Assembly (NCBI RefSeq): GCF_029892105.1
Contig: NZ_JARZAJ010000056.1
Span: forward strand, 1 to 36,614
Direction of reading: 5' to 3'
DNA: 36,614 bases
Origin: Kitasatospora sp. GP82
GTDB lineage: Bacteria; Actinomycetota; Actinomycetes; Streptomycetales; Streptomycetaceae
Part shown: piece by piece, positions 26,393-34,523 of the stretch
Layout of the letters: every line of letters begins with the position of its first letter
How positions within the stretch are numbered: position 1 is the stretch's first letter
Made by a program: the position numbers and the translations under genes
Notes under the pieces: generated by a model
Database searches by the model: none
Told to the model about the DNA's origin: nothing
The model's input: only the letters and a program-made list of their open reading frames with translations

Positions 26393-26535
26393 CAGATCAC
26401 GCCAGAAACGACAGCGGTTCCGGCTGCTGTAGCCGCACCGCGGACCAGGTTGAACACGGCCACTTTCCCGTACCGGCGCATCCAGAGCCTGCTGCGTTCC
26501 GCACGCAGGGCAGGCTCGGTCCCGGTTGTGCTCAC
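26374..26535 (-). CDS. small single-span membrane protein
   Basis: A 53-residue protein from GTG 26535, with AGGGA seven to eight bases upstream (an ATG at 26541 sits too close to it). The first half is charged (ERSRLWMRRYGKVAVF), and the end is one hydrophobic span NLVRGAATAAGTAVVSGVIW finishing in WVQHH. Similar tiny LVRGAATAxGT-type proteins are familiar from streptomycete accessory DNA. Function unknown. It is transcribed away from the coiled-coil gene at 26735, so both share the spacer with the 9-mer repeats. Confidence 0.5.
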   Translation of the reverse strand: MSTTGTEPALRAERSRLWMRRYGKVAVFNLVRGAATAAGTAVVSGVIWWVQHH

Positions 26536-26658
26536 ATGCATGTCCCTAGGCTCCACGGTGCAACCCTTCCGCTCATGTCGTTGCCAAGTGGGTGCAGAAC
26601 TGAATCCACTGTGGGGTGCGCGAGATGCGGGGAGGCGCACTGTGTCGATGGATGACGC

Positions 26659-26721
26659 AGGTTGACGCTGCGTCGGCTTGTCGGCCTCGTCAACCTCCTT
26701 CAAACTTGGCGAAGGTTGACG
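26659..26721. promoter_or_regulatory. three copies of AGGTTGACG before the coiled-coil gene
   Basis: AGGTTGACG occurs at 26659-26667 and 26713-26721 in direct orientation, and as CGTCAACCT at 26688-26696 in inverted orientation. The last copy ends four bases before the GGAGG ribosome binding site of the gene at 26735. The layout of a palindrome plus a direct repeat suits an operator, possibly for autoregulation by the HTH-like product itself. The TTGAC inside each unit may also serve as a -35 box. Confidence 0.6.
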
Positions 26722-26734
26722 GACGGAGGTCGTG

Positions 26735-27856
26735 ATGGCCCGCATCGAAATGCCAGATAAGCGGAAAGTGCCCCCTGGGCCCCACCGTGAGCTGCTGTTC
26801 GCCTTGCACCAGCTGCATGAGGACGCAGGCTGGCCCGGTGGTCGCTGGATCAGTCAGCAGATCAAAGCCCAGGATTACAGCGGCTCGATGAGCCACGAAC
26901 GCTTTCGGACCTTGATGCGTGGAGAGGGTTTCCCCCGCTGGATCAACCTTGAGCCGGTCGTCCGCGTTCTGACCCTGCGTTCCATCCCGGCGCGCAATCC
27001 TGACGCCGATGCCACCCGGTTACAGGCGCTCTGGAAGGCCGCCGAGCAGGCCCAGCAGACTGCGCCGCCGTTGCCCATGCCGTCGCCCCTCGACCAACCC
27101 AATGGCATCGAAGCAGCGTCCACTGCCTTGACGGACCCGGAGGAGCAGGCCAACAGGCTGCTGTTGGAAGCAGAAGTGCAAGCGTCGAGGATGGTGAGTG
27201 AGGCGTCCGCGGACGCATCCAGAGTGCTGCTCTCAGCCGGGCGCAAGGCCGAGTCGCTTCTCACAGAGATTGAGAACCGGCGCGCCAGCGCCGAGGCCGA
27301 GGCCGAGGCACTCCGCGCTCAGGCCGCCGACGAGCTGACCCGCGCGCTCCGCGATGCCCGCGACATGCGCATCGTGGCGGAGGCCGAAGCCCGACGAATT
27401 GTCGAGGACACCCAGGCTCTCAGAGAAGCTCGAGCCGAGGCGCGACGCGTTGTCCAGGAGGCTCGGAACGAGGCCGAGCGGATCACCGTCCACTCCCAAC
27501 GTGAACTTGGCGCGCTTTCCCGTCGCCGAGCAGATCTCGACAGTGAAATCTCCCGCGTTCAAGACGTGTTGACAGCATTGGAGAGCGTGGAAGCGCTCGC
27601 CCAAGCTGGTAGTAGCGAGGCTGAGTTCGAGCGTGCCTGCCAGGGGGCGGTCAGGACGATGCTCGCCGGTGCGGAGACCGAGGCGTGTCGCATCGTCGAC
27701 AGGGCTCGGGCCGAGGCCCAGCGGATCACGGACGAGGGAAGGCGTGAAGTCGACGAGCTCGTCCGGCGCCGTAGAGACCTCAACCGTGAAATCGCCAGGA
27801 CTCAAGACGTGGTGGACGCCCTGGAGATGTTCGAACACCCGCCTGAGCGCTTGTAG
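26735..27856 (+). CDS. coiled-coil protein with an N-terminal HTH-like domain
   Basis: A 373-residue protein from ATG 26735; GGAGG ends five bases upstream, which favours this start over the GTG at 26732. Residues 1-110 look like a Xre-type helix-turn-helix variant (RELLFALHQLHEDAGWPGGR then SHERFRTLMRGEGFPRWINL). Residues about 130-370 are an almost unbroken alanine-, glutamate- and arginine-rich coiled coil. It contains an internal duplication: ARNEAERITVHSQRELGALS then RRRADLDSEISRVQDVLTAL, matching ARAEAQRITDEGRREVDELV then RRRRDLNREIARTQDVVDAL 240 bases later. The rods recall DivIVA- or FilP-like scaffolds, but the DivIVA N-terminal motif is absent. DNA organisation or plasmid-type maintenance is a guess. 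Confidence 0.7.
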   Translation: MARIEMPDKRKVPPGPHRELLFALHQLHEDAGWPGGRWISQQIKAQDYSGSMSHERFRTLMRGEGFPRWINLEPVVRVLTLRSIPARNPDADATRLQALWKAAEQAQQTAPPLPMPSPLDQPNGIEAASTALTDPEEQANRLLLEAEVQASRMVSEASADASRVLLSAGRKAESLLTEIENRRASAEAEAEALRAQAADELTRALRDARDMRIVAEAEARRIVEDTQALREARAEARRVVQEARNEAERITVHSQRELGALSRRRADLDSEISRVQDVLTALESVEALAQAGSSEAEFERACQGAVRTMLAGAETEACRIVDRARAEAQRITDEGRREVDELVRRRRDLNREIARTQDVVDALEMFEHPPERL

Positions 27857-28067
27857 GTTCCGATCTGACTTGTCATCCGGAACGGCCGTGACCTGCGGCG
27901 AGGGGCGAGCGTCTGGACGACTTGTCGGCGGATTCGTCCGGCCGATCTGTCCGATTCCTCGGAGATCGTGCTTGTACCGGCCGGGGTGACAGGTTGCTCG
28001 GACGCCTGACCTGCGGCTTCCCGCTGGTGGCGTCGGATCGATGACAACTCGACCGGAACTGACCGAT

Positions 28068-29120
28068 CTAACCGGAACCTACGCCGGTCACCAGGCGCCG
28101 TGCCGCCAGGATGGTCCCCTGGTGGGCGATTTCAGTCACTTTGACCACGTCGCCGGTGTGTGGAGCCTGGACGAGGAGTCCTGCGCCGATAACCATGGCG
28201 ACGTGTTCGGGCTGGGCTGCGGTGCCGTGGGTGAACACCAGGTCGCCCGGCAACAGAGCATCGACGGGTACGGCGATCCCTTCGTTGACCTGGGTGTAGG
28301 TGGTCCGGGTGAGCTGGATGCCGGCGACTCCATACGCGCGCTGCACAAGTGAGGAGCAGTCACATCGTCCGGCCGGATCGCTGCCATGCGGATTCGTGCA
28401 GCTTCCGCCCCACTGGTACGGGGTCCCCAGCTGGCCGAGCGCCCACTGGATCGCGGTGCGCACCGCAACCGGCACATCGACCGGGATCTGGTAGCCGGGC
28501 GGGAGCGTACCGGGCGGGATCGCGCCGAAGCCGGCACCCGCCTGACCGGCGCACCCGCCGACGTCCCCCCACCCGCTGCCGCCTTCCCAGGCCCCGCCGG
28601 GCCGCGCCGCGGCCAAGGTCGGGGCGATGGCCTGCTGCAGCGTGGTTGCCAGGGGCTCGTGCTTGGCGTAGGCGTCGGGGAAACCGGACTGCTGCACACG
28701 CTGCGCGGCGACGGTCAGGGGCAGCTGCTCCCAGCCGTCGACTGCTGTCAGCGCGGTGTAGAACTTGGTGCTGGCGTAGACGGGGTCGTGGATCTGCTCG
28801 CGGGTGCCCCACCCCTGGGAGGGGCGTTGCTGGAAGAGACCAACGGAATCCAGGTCGCCACCCCACAGGTCCTGCAGCCCGGATTCCTGGAGGGCGGTGG
28901 CCAGTGCAATGACCTGGCCGCGGGCGGGGATGTGCATCGCGACACCGGTTGCCACGATGGCCTTCGCGTTGGGGATCTGCTCGGCAGGTTCTGAAAGGCC
29001 CGGCACGGTGACGGTGCCGGTGGCGCCGGCCAGGACCGCCTGGACCTGCTGGGCAACCTGCGCGCCGTCGACGCCCTGCAGTCCATCGGCGCCACCGCGG
29101 CGCCCACCGGGAGCGGAGCC
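28068..29120 (-). pseudogene. transglycosylase-NlpC/P60 wall hydrolase, 5'-truncated
   Basis: The open segment begins GSAPGGRRGGADGLQGVDG at 29120 without a start or signal peptide. It holds a lytic-transglycosylase-like module (IPARGQVIALATALQESGLQ with the ESG glutamate, then SVGLFQQRPSQGWGT) and a C-terminal NlpC/P60 peptidase (CDCSSLVQRAYG with the catalytic Cys, PEHVAMVIG with the His, and a third polar residue near APHTGD). Such bifunctional enzymes open peptidoglycan for Gram-positive conjugation machines. The normal N-terminus with a membrane anchor has been replaced by the start of the VirB4-like gene in another frame. An internal GTG at 29006 could still allow translation of the two enzyme domains, but no ribosome binding site or secretion signal is seen. 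Confidence 0.8.
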
Positions 29121-29121
29121 G

Positions 29122-29376
29122 CGGGCTTGCCTCGAGGTCGACGTCGGCGACCATGGCGCGGACCACGGCGACGGGGTCGACCTGCGGGCACAGGCTCAGC
29201 AGCATCGGCTCGCCGACCAGCGACTTGATCAGCGCCTCCAGCGCCTGGAGCCGCGCCTTCTTTGCTGCCGACGGGGCGTGCGAGTAGTTCGCGGCGGCCA
29301 CCTGCCAGATTGCCCAGTAGGTGCCGTGCGTCGTCCAGATGACGTTGCCTTCGATGTGCCGGATCGGCAGCCTCAT
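29122..29376 (-). pseudogene. VirB4-like conjugation ATPase, first 85 codons only
   Basis: The gene opens MRLPIRHIEGNVIWTTHGTY and continues through KARLQALEALIKSLVGEPML and LSLCPQVDPVAVVRAMVADV to DLEASP. This is the N-terminus typical of the VirB4/TraC-type ATPases of actinobacterial integrative conjugative elements. After DLEASP the frame runs into sequence that belongs, one frame over, to the NlpC/P60 gene. The Walker A and B domains are therefore lost. The start lies three bases after the stop of the membrane gene upstream, as expected for an operon. Confidence 0.75.
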
Positions 29377-29379
29377 GCT

Positions 29380-29997
29380 TCAGTCCCCCAGGTTGGTGTG
29401 GCGGGCGAGGAGGGCCTGCACCCCGGAGGCGACCGGGGCGCCGGCCGATGCGGTCGGTCGGGGTGCAGCCCGAGGTGCGGCGGGCTCGGGGGCCGGCCGG
29501 GCTGAGGCAGCAGGCCCGGCGACGGCGTTGGCCGGAGCGTCGGCGGGATGGGCAGCCGGGCTGTCCGGGGCGGTGCCGATGTCGGCGAGGGCGTGGCAGC
29601 GCAGCGGCCGGGCCAGGCGGAAGGCCCGGCCGTGCAGGCGCCCGGCACGCGGCGCGGCGAGCATCATCGCCACGCTGGCCATGGCCGCGAGCGGGTTGCG
29701 GCCGTCGATGTGCAGTTGCCGCAGCGCGAATGCCGCGCCGAACGGAGCGCCGACTACCACCACCGCATCCACCCAGCCGTGCCCGCCCCACACCGGACGG
29801 GTCAGCACCAGCAGGACGACGGTGGAGACCATCGCCCCCAGCTGGGTGATCGTGTACGGGCCGCCCACCAGGCGCAGGTTGCGCCCGTCGCCGCCGCGGA
29901 CGACGCCGACGACCAGCGGGCTGCTGCGGGCCTTGGTGTAGCAGCGTCCGATCAGCTCGCCCTCGCCGTCCGACAGGGCAGCCGCTTCGGTGCTCAT
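29380..29997 (-). CDS. TcpE/PrgI-like conjugation membrane protein
   Basis: A 205-residue protein. The N-terminal ELIGRCYTKARSSPLVVGVV and RLVGGPYTITQLGAMVSTVV lead into two closely spaced membrane spans (VSTVVLLVLTRPVWG and VDAVVVVGAPFGAAFALRQL). It ends in a Pro/Ala-rich cytosolic tail. Position directly before the VirB4-like ATPase, size and the hydrophobic hairpin fit the TcpE/PrgI-type protein of Gram-positive type IV secretion systems, which anchors the ATPase. Its ATG overlaps the stop of the preceding small membrane gene. Assignment rests on context and topology more than on sequence motifs. Confidence 0.65.
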   Translation of the reverse strand: MSTEAAALSDGEGELIGRCYTKARSSPLVVGVVRGGDGRNLRLVGGPYTITQLGAMVSTVVLLVLTRPVWGGHGWVDAVVVVGAPFGAAFALRQLHIDGRNPLAAMASVAMMLAAPRAGRLHGRAFRLARPLRCHALADIGTAPDSPAAHPADAPANAVAGPAASARPAPEPAAPRAAPRPTASAGAPVASGVQALLARHTNLGD

Positions 29998-30278
29998 CGG
30001 TCACCCTGCTGGACGGAGGCGGGCCCGTTGTACTGCGTGATGTCCTGGGTGGTCTTGTCCTTGAGCAGGGACATGTTGGCCGACAGGCCCCAGACGATGG
30101 CGGCCATGATGCAGGCCATGATCGTCGGGCCGGGCGCCTTCGTCTTCCAGCCGACGACCAGGACGAACAGCCCGCACAGCACGGGGATACCGACGTTGAA
30201 GATCAGGCTCTTGAGGTCGTTGCCGACCCCGGTCCCGGTGGAGATCCACCCAGCGGCGAGGATGACGGTGGGGTGCAT
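29994..30278 (-). CDS. small TcpD/TrbC-like membrane protein
   Basis: A 94-residue protein with an extracytoplasmic-type N-terminus (MHPTVILAAGWISTGTGVGN) and two membrane spans (SLIFNVGIPVLCGLFVLVVG and GPTIMACIMAAIVWGLSA). The position between the TcpC-like and TcpE-like genes and the two-span pattern match the small TcpD-type components of actinobacterial conjugation clusters. The last four bases overlap the start of the next gene (ATGA), and it begins about 25 bases after the TcpC-like gene. Confidence 0.65.
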   Translation of the reverse strand: MHPTVILAAGWISTGTGVGNDLKSLIFNVGIPVLCGLFVLVVGWKTKAPGPTIMACIMAAIVWGLSANMSLLKDKTTQDITQYNGPASVQQGDR

Positions 30279-30302
30279 GACGAACTCCCTGGTGTCGTTG
30301 AG

Positions 30303-31445
30303 TCAGGAGGAAGAGGTGGGAGAGGGATTGGCCGCGGCCGGACGGCTCGGGGAGGTGGCGGCCGGGGTAGCAGGTCTGCTCACCGGCGCCTCGGCGGGGG
30401 CGCCGTCCAGGGCGGCGATCTCCCAGCGGCCGGCTCGGGCCCGGAGGGTGAGCGCGTAAGTCAGCGGAACCCGCATCCCGTCCCGCCCGGTGGCACGCAG
30501 CACGACCAGCAGCCGAACCCGCGTCCCGTCGCCCGGCACCGAGGCCACCGCATCGCCGCCCTGTTCGCCCTCGACGGCCAGCTCGTCGACGGCCAGACCG
30601 GTGTACGGCGCCGGGCTGATCGCGGTCAGCTCTGTACCCGGAGCGAGGTAGCGGTCCAGCTCCCCCGCGCCCGTGAGGTACGCCCCGAGGAACGCGGTGG
30701 CGGCCTGGGTCAGCGGATCGCTCGGCAGCGCCGGCCGCAGCGGCCCGTACACCAACCCCGGCACCTGGACGCGCGGCTGCGCGGACACCTCCGCCGGCAT
30801 CCCCAGCGCCACATACCCCATCGCCCCACCACCGGCAGGCGCGGTCGCCACCGGCACCTGGAAGTAGCGCACCGCCTCCGCCGCCGACGGCTGCGCGCTC
30901 GGGCCGCTGCTCCCCTCGGCCGCCGACGACGCGGCAGCCACCGTGGCCGTGCCGGAGGCGTTGACGATGCGGGCGGCCACCGTCACCGACCACACATCCC
31001 GATCGGTCTGCCGCAGCCGAACCACCGTCAGCTGCTCACCGCTGCGCCGACCGGACGCTCCTTCCAGGCGGACGTCGGTGGCGCCCGGGTAGTAGGCGGC
31101 GAGCTTGGCCTGGTCGCCGTCGCCCGCGCTGATGTAGGCGGCGACGAAGAGCTGGGCGAACCCGGCCGCGCCCTGGGAGCCGGCGGACGGTGCGCTCGCC
31201 GCGGGCTGCGGTCGGACGGGACCTGCCGCAGTCGGGACGGAGCACAGGGCGGCGCCGCCGAGCAGCGGGCCGAGGACGAGCAGCCCCCAGGCCGCCCACC
31301 GGATCACCGCTGCCGCGTTGGCAGACGCACCGGTCGACAAGGACCAGCCGCCCGCCGCCTCCGGCGCGTCCTCGGTGATCCACTCCTGCCCGGATCCGCT
31401 CGACTCGGCAGGCGGCATCGCCTGACGGCGCAGCAGGGACTTCAT
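30303..31445 (-). CDS. TcpC-like conjugation core protein
   Basis: A 380-residue bitopic protein. A short cytosolic N-terminus is followed by one span (AAVIRWAAWGLLVLGPLLGG, residues about 46-66) and a large extracytoplasmic region. Two NTF2-like repeats can be traced: one around GAAGFAQLFVAAYISAGDGD with QTDRDVWSVTVAARI, the other around DPLTQAATAFLGAYLTGAGE with LLVVLRATGRDGMRVPL. This is the layout of TcpC from pCW3 and its ICE relatives, which recruits other transfer proteins at the membrane. The C-terminus is a Pro/Ala/Ser tail. Three bases separate it from the upstream small gene. Confidence 0.8.
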   Translation of the reverse strand: MKSLLRRQAMPPAESSGSGQEWITEDAPEAAGGWSLSTGASANAAAVIRWAAWGLLVLGPLLGGAALCSVPTAAGPVRPQPAASAPSAGSQGAAGFAQLFVAAYISAGDGDQAKLAAYYPGATDVRLEGASGRRSGEQLTVVRLRQTDRDVWSVTVAARIVNASGTATVAAASSAAEGSSGPSAQPSAAEAVRYFQVPVATAPAGGGAMGYVALGMPAEVSAQPRVQVPGLVYGPLRPALPSDPLTQAATAFLGAYLTGAGELDRYLAPGTELTAISPAPYTGLAVDELAVEGEQGGDAVASVPGDGTRVRLLVVLRATGRDGMRVPLTYALTLRARAGRWEIAALDGAPAEAPVSRPATPAATSPSRPAAANPSPTSSS

Positions 31446-31448
31446 GCC

Positions 31449-31700
31449 TCACCGCCCAGTCGGAAGGATGTGGTGGCCAGCCAGCTCGGCGATCCGCTTG
31501 CGCAGCTGCGCTTCGGGCCGCTGCTGCAAGACCCGCAGCGAGGCGAGGACCTGGGAGGCGTCCTGGTCGAGGAAGGCCCGCAGGCGGTCGTGGGTGTCGG
31601 TGTCGAAGGGGCGATGCACCAGGGCGGCGCCGAGGTGGATGAGCAGGCGCTGGGCGCGGGTAACGCGCTCCTCGTCGGCGTCGAGGCGGGTGGTGGTCAT
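31449..31700 (-). CDS. small helical protein of the conjugation operon
   Basis: An 83-residue charged, helical protein starting MTTTRLDADEERVTRAQRLL, with AAAGGA ten bases upstream of ATG 31700. The middle is DRLRAFLDQDASQVLASLRV; no motif is recognised. It ends three bases before the TcpC-like start, so it probably belongs to the same transcript. Longer in-frame starts up to 32012 read into proline-rich noise and are rejected. Confidence 0.6.
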   Translation of the reverse strand: MTTTRLDADEERVTRAQRLLIHLGAALVHRPFDTDTHDRLRAFLDQDASQVLASLRVLQQRPEAQLRKRIAELAGHHILPTGR

Positions 31701-31836
31701 GAGGGGTCGTTCCTTTCGAAGGTCGGAGTGGAGGTGGCCGTGGCCGGGAGAGTGCGGCGCCGGGGCATCGGGCGACCCGGCTGGGAGCGCGCACGGGAGA
31801 AAGAGGCGGTTCGCACGGGCTGGGCGAGGAGGCCGT

Positions 31837-32478
31837 TCACCGCGCCACCGCTGTGGCGGCCGGGCATCCCGGGCAGCAGTACACGCTGTGGCTGTCGGCA
31901 GACGTCTGCTCGTGGCGCGGATCACCAGGCTGCTGCTCGGCGCGGGCGGTGTGGGCGAGGAGATCCCAGGCGTAGGCGGTGAAGGGGTGACCGGGGCCGA
32001 AGGCAAGGGCACTGGCGTCGACCAGGCCCAGGGCCCGGGCCTGTGCGGTGACCACCCCGCCCTCTGTCAGGACGCTGCGGATGGCCTCGTACTCCTGGCG
32101 GAACCAGCGCGGAGGCACCGGCAACTCGGCCGCGGCGATGGCTGGCTGCGCCGGGATGGCGCGCGCCGCCTGCCGCGGGGTGCTGCGCCAGATCAGCTCT
32201 TCGGCGGGCCCTATCTGCGGGCGGTTTCGCAGTGTGCGGAACGTGCGGCACACCAGCGGCACCGGCCACAGGACGAGCACGGTGGTCCAGGCGGCAGCTG
32301 CGGCCAGGGTGGCGGCCGGGCCGGTGCCGATCTCCCAGCGGAAGCGCGACCAGGTGCTGCTGATCCCGTCGAAGGCCAGGTAGGCGAGTCCGAGGGTGAG
32401 GTAACTGAGGGCACCGAGCAGGAGCAGGCGCTCGGACGTACCGAGGGGGAGAAGACCGGGCAGGGGAGTGGGCAGCAT
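31837..32478 (-). CDS. two-span membrane protein of the conjugation operon
   Basis: A 213-residue protein from ATG 32478, with AGGAGA six bases upstream. Two spans are clear (LLLLGALSYLTLGLAYLAF and GPAATLAAAAAWTTVLVLWP), followed by a cytosolic domain with PPRWFRQEYEAIRSVLTEGG and GHPFTAYAWDLLAHTARAEQ. A C-terminal YCCPGCPAA cysteine cluster may bind metal. No family is recognised. It lies between the sigma-like gene and the small helical gene, all on the minus strand, so a role in transfer is likely. Confidence 0.6.
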   Translation of the reverse strand: MLPTPLPGLLPLGTSERLLLLGALSYLTLGLAYLAFDGISSTWSRFRWEIGTGPAATLAAAAAWTTVLVLWPVPLVCRTFRTLRNRPQIGPAEELIWRSTPRQAARAIPAQPAIAAAELPVPPRWFRQEYEAIRSVLTEGGVVTAQARALGLVDASALAFGPGHPFTAYAWDLLAHTARAEQQPGDPRHEQTSADSHSVYCCPGCPAATAVAR

Positions 32479-32506
32479 CAGTTCTCCTGGGATTGATGAG
32501 GGGTGG

Positions 32507-33397
32507 TCAGGCCGCAGTCGGTCGCAGCGCGGTTTTGAGGGCACGGACGGCGCGGGAGCGGCGCCGCCGCCAGGCATCCGGTGTGATGCCGGCCGTGGCG
32601 GCGGCCTGGACGTCCGGGACGGGGGCGGCGGTGTAGTGCCAGGCGATGGCCCGGCCGTCATCCGGCGAGAGAGTGCCAGCCTCCATCGCGTCCAGGAGCA
32701 GCTCCAGCAACTCCAGCCGGGCGAAGCTCGCCTCCTGCTCGCCGACAGGATTCGGGTGGAGGCCGGCGGCGGCCGCGGTGGTGTGAACGGCGTGGGTGTG
32801 GGCGTAGTCGGCCGGCCCGGGGGTCGGGTCGGCCAGCTCCTCGGCAAGGACCAGGTCCTCGCCGTGCTCCTCGCGGTCGGCAGCAAGGTCGCGGCAGACC
32901 CGGCCGAGCGTGTCGAGGAGCAGGTTGGCGGCGGGCCGACCAGGGCGGGTGTGGATCCGGCCGGAGCACGCCGTCTCGTACAGGGCGGCGATCACCAGGT
33001 GGCCGACGGCGTCGAAGGTGCGGCCGCCGAAGGACCGGACCTGGCCGCGGGTCATGCGGACCGCGGCCGGGACCATGGCCTGCACGACGATGCGCGCGGC
33101 GAGAGCGGCTGCCCGGTCACGGCCGCACGCACGCCGCAAGAGGGCGCGCAGCACGGCGTCGGTCAACGCGTCCGACAGCAGCCCGCCGCCCGGCCGCAGG
33201 GCGGCCAGCAGCTGCTCCGGGCCCAGCGCGTCCACCCAGGAGCCGACCGCGCGAGCGACCTCGGCGGCCAGGTGATCGGCCGTCAGCCAGCCGGTCGCAG
33301 CGGCCCGCACGGAGGCGTCCGCGCACAGTTCCGCCCAGTCGGCATCCAGACGGCTGAAGATTCCGCCGGCATTCCGGGCGGGGTGTTGCAGCTCCAC
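32507..33397 (-). CDS. sigma-region-4-like DNA-binding protein of the element
   Basis: A 296-residue cytosolic protein. The start is placed at GTG 33397, since AAAGGAG lies seven bases upstream; an earlier in-frame start at 33439 lacks one. The N-terminal 200 residues are helical (TADHLAAEVARAVGSWVDAL, RAAALAARIVVQAMVPAAV). The last 60 residues read LSPDDGRAIAWHYTAAPVPD, then VQAAATAGITPDAWRRRRSR and AVRALKTAL, the pattern of a sigma-70 region 4 helix-turn-helix. The -10-binding region 2 is not recognisable. It may be a regulator of the transfer operon. Six copies of a 9-mer lie directly upstream. Confidence 0.65.
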   Translation of the reverse strand: MELQHPARNAGGIFSRLDADWAELCADASVRAAATGWLTADHLAAEVARAVGSWVDALGPEQLLAALRPGGGLLSDALTDAVLRALLRRACGRDRAAALAARIVVQAMVPAAVRMTRGQVRSFGGRTFDAVGHLVIAALYETACSGRIHTRPGRPAANLLLDTLGRVCRDLAADREEHGEDLVLAEELADPTPGPADYAHTHAVHTTAAAAGLHPNPVGEQEASFARLELLELLLDAMEAGTLSPDDGRAIAWHYTAAPVPDVQAAATAGITPDAWRRRRSRAVRALKTALRPTAA

Positions 33398-33442
33398 GGC
33401 ACAGCTCCTTTCGGATCTCGTGCCGTGAACTCTCCTCATCGG

Positions 33443-33554
33443 GGCTTGCCCAAGGGCTTGCCCGCGCCTCGAAAAGCCCAGCTCACAGGCTTGCCCATTT
33501 CAGATCGGGCTGGGCAAGCCTGGGCGGGCAAGCCTTACCGACCCTGGGCAAGCC
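33443..33554. repeat. six copies of GGGCAAGCC / GGCTTGCCC
   Basis: GGCTTGCCC occurs at 33443-33451, 33455-33463 and 33488-33496; its complement GGGCAAGCC occurs at 33512-33520, 33526-33534 and 33546-33554. Three copies point each way, so the block is a rough inverted array about an axis near 33504. It starts about 45 bases upstream of the sigma-like gene, so it is placed like an operator cluster for that gene, but iteron-like replication or transfer functions are also possible. Confidence 0.85.
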
Positions 33555-33610
33555 CCTGGGGAGACGACGTCGCGCCGGGCTCCGTCACCCGATCGCCCCG
33601 AAGACACAGC

Positions 33611-33645
33611 GCGGCCCCGGACCGCTGCTGCGGGTCCGGGGCCGC
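33611..33645 (-). terminator. strong hairpin terminator of the gene at 33674
   Basis: GCGGCCCCGGACC at 33611-33623 pairs perfectly over 13 bp with GGTCCGGGGCCGC at 33633-33645, loop of nine bases. It lies 28 bases after the stop of the minus-strand gene at 33674 and before the 9-mer array, so it should separate the two transcription units. Confidence 0.75.
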
Positions 33646-33673
33646 GGGGGTGTTGCGGGCCAAGCCGGGGTGA

Positions 33674-34327
33674 TCAGACGTAGAGGTCGGGTACGTCCGG
33701 CCGGGTGAGCCAGGCCAGGTACTCCTGGCGGACGTACTCGAGGGCGCCCTCGGGCCGACGCCACCGGGCGCAGTCCGGCCCATAGGGGCCGGCCGTCCCG
33801 TCCGCGTGGTCCAGGTCGTGCTGCAGAAGGAGGTCCGCGCTCGATTCGGCGCGCAGGAAAGACGCCTCGTCCGCGGTGCCCGAGGTGAGCTGCTGGTGCA
33901 GGACCCGGTCGTCGGCGGCGGCATGGCGCAGCAGGATCTCGCGCCTCTCGTACGTCGACACCGGCGGGTAGTGGGCCGGCCGATGCGTAGGGTCCAGGTC
34001 CGCGCGCATGCGGGCGAGGGTGCCGATTTCGACGTCCAGCTCGGGGGCTTGTGCGTATGCCTGGTCGTAGCTCGGGATGCCGTCGTCGGTCATGGAGTTG
34101 TCCGCCTGGTCGTCGGGGGCGATGGTGCGGCTGAGGTGCCCTGCGGCCTCGCCGACGAACGCGGCCAGGCCGCGCACGCGGCGCAGCTGGGCGAGGCGGA
34201 GCTCCGGTGTGACCGGGTGCGCCGTCAGCTCCGGACCGATCTCGCCCACGTTCAGCAGTACCCGGCCGAGGTCGGCTGCACTGATGTGCCTCGGGTTGGG
34301 CAGGTCCTGCCCGTCGGTGATGTCCAT
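33674..34327 (-). CDS. hypothetical protein of the element
   Basis: A 217-residue soluble protein starting MDITDGQDLPNPRHISAADL, with GAGAGGA just upstream. The first 75 residues look like a helical bundle (RLAQLRRVRGLAAFVGEAAG); the middle contains DVEIGTLARMRADLDPTHRP, and the end reads EYVRQEYLAWLTRPDVPDLY. Acidic and without membrane spans. No family recognised. A strong terminator follows, so it is a separate unit or the end of one that starts at the gene at 34880. Confidence 0.6.
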   Translation of the reverse strand: MDITDGQDLPNPRHISAADLGRVLLNVGEIGPELTAHPVTPELRLAQLRRVRGLAAFVGEAAGHLSRTIAPDDQADNSMTDDGIPSYDQAYAQAPELDVEIGTLARMRADLDPTHRPAHYPPVSTYERREILLRHAAADDRVLHQQLTSGTADEASFLRAESSADLLLQHDLDHADGTAGPYGPDCARWRRPEGALEYVRQEYLAWLTRPDVPDLYV

Positions 34328-34523
34328 GATCGTCCTCTCTAAGCAGGGGGAGCGCTGGCGGCCGCCAGTCAGGGCGTGCCCGGGCGTTCCACCCGTTCAG
34401 CAGGGCGTGGCCAGTATGTGCCCTGACCGCTCTGCCGCGTTGTCGTTGGCGCCGGATGCCCAGCCGGCTGTGCAGCTCTCGGTGCTCCTGGCCGGCCGGG
34501 CTGTGCGGTCCTGAGGTTCCCCG

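Noticed and set aside
26735..27856. DivIVA/Wag31 identity for the coiled-coil protein
   Set aside because: The DivIVA N-terminal membrane-binding motif is absent and an HTH-like domain occupies that position.
30273..31982. Plus-strand open frame of 569 codons across the conjugation genes
   Set aside because: It is antisense to the TcpC-like gene and its neighbour; the product is Arg/Gly-rich and lacks domain features.
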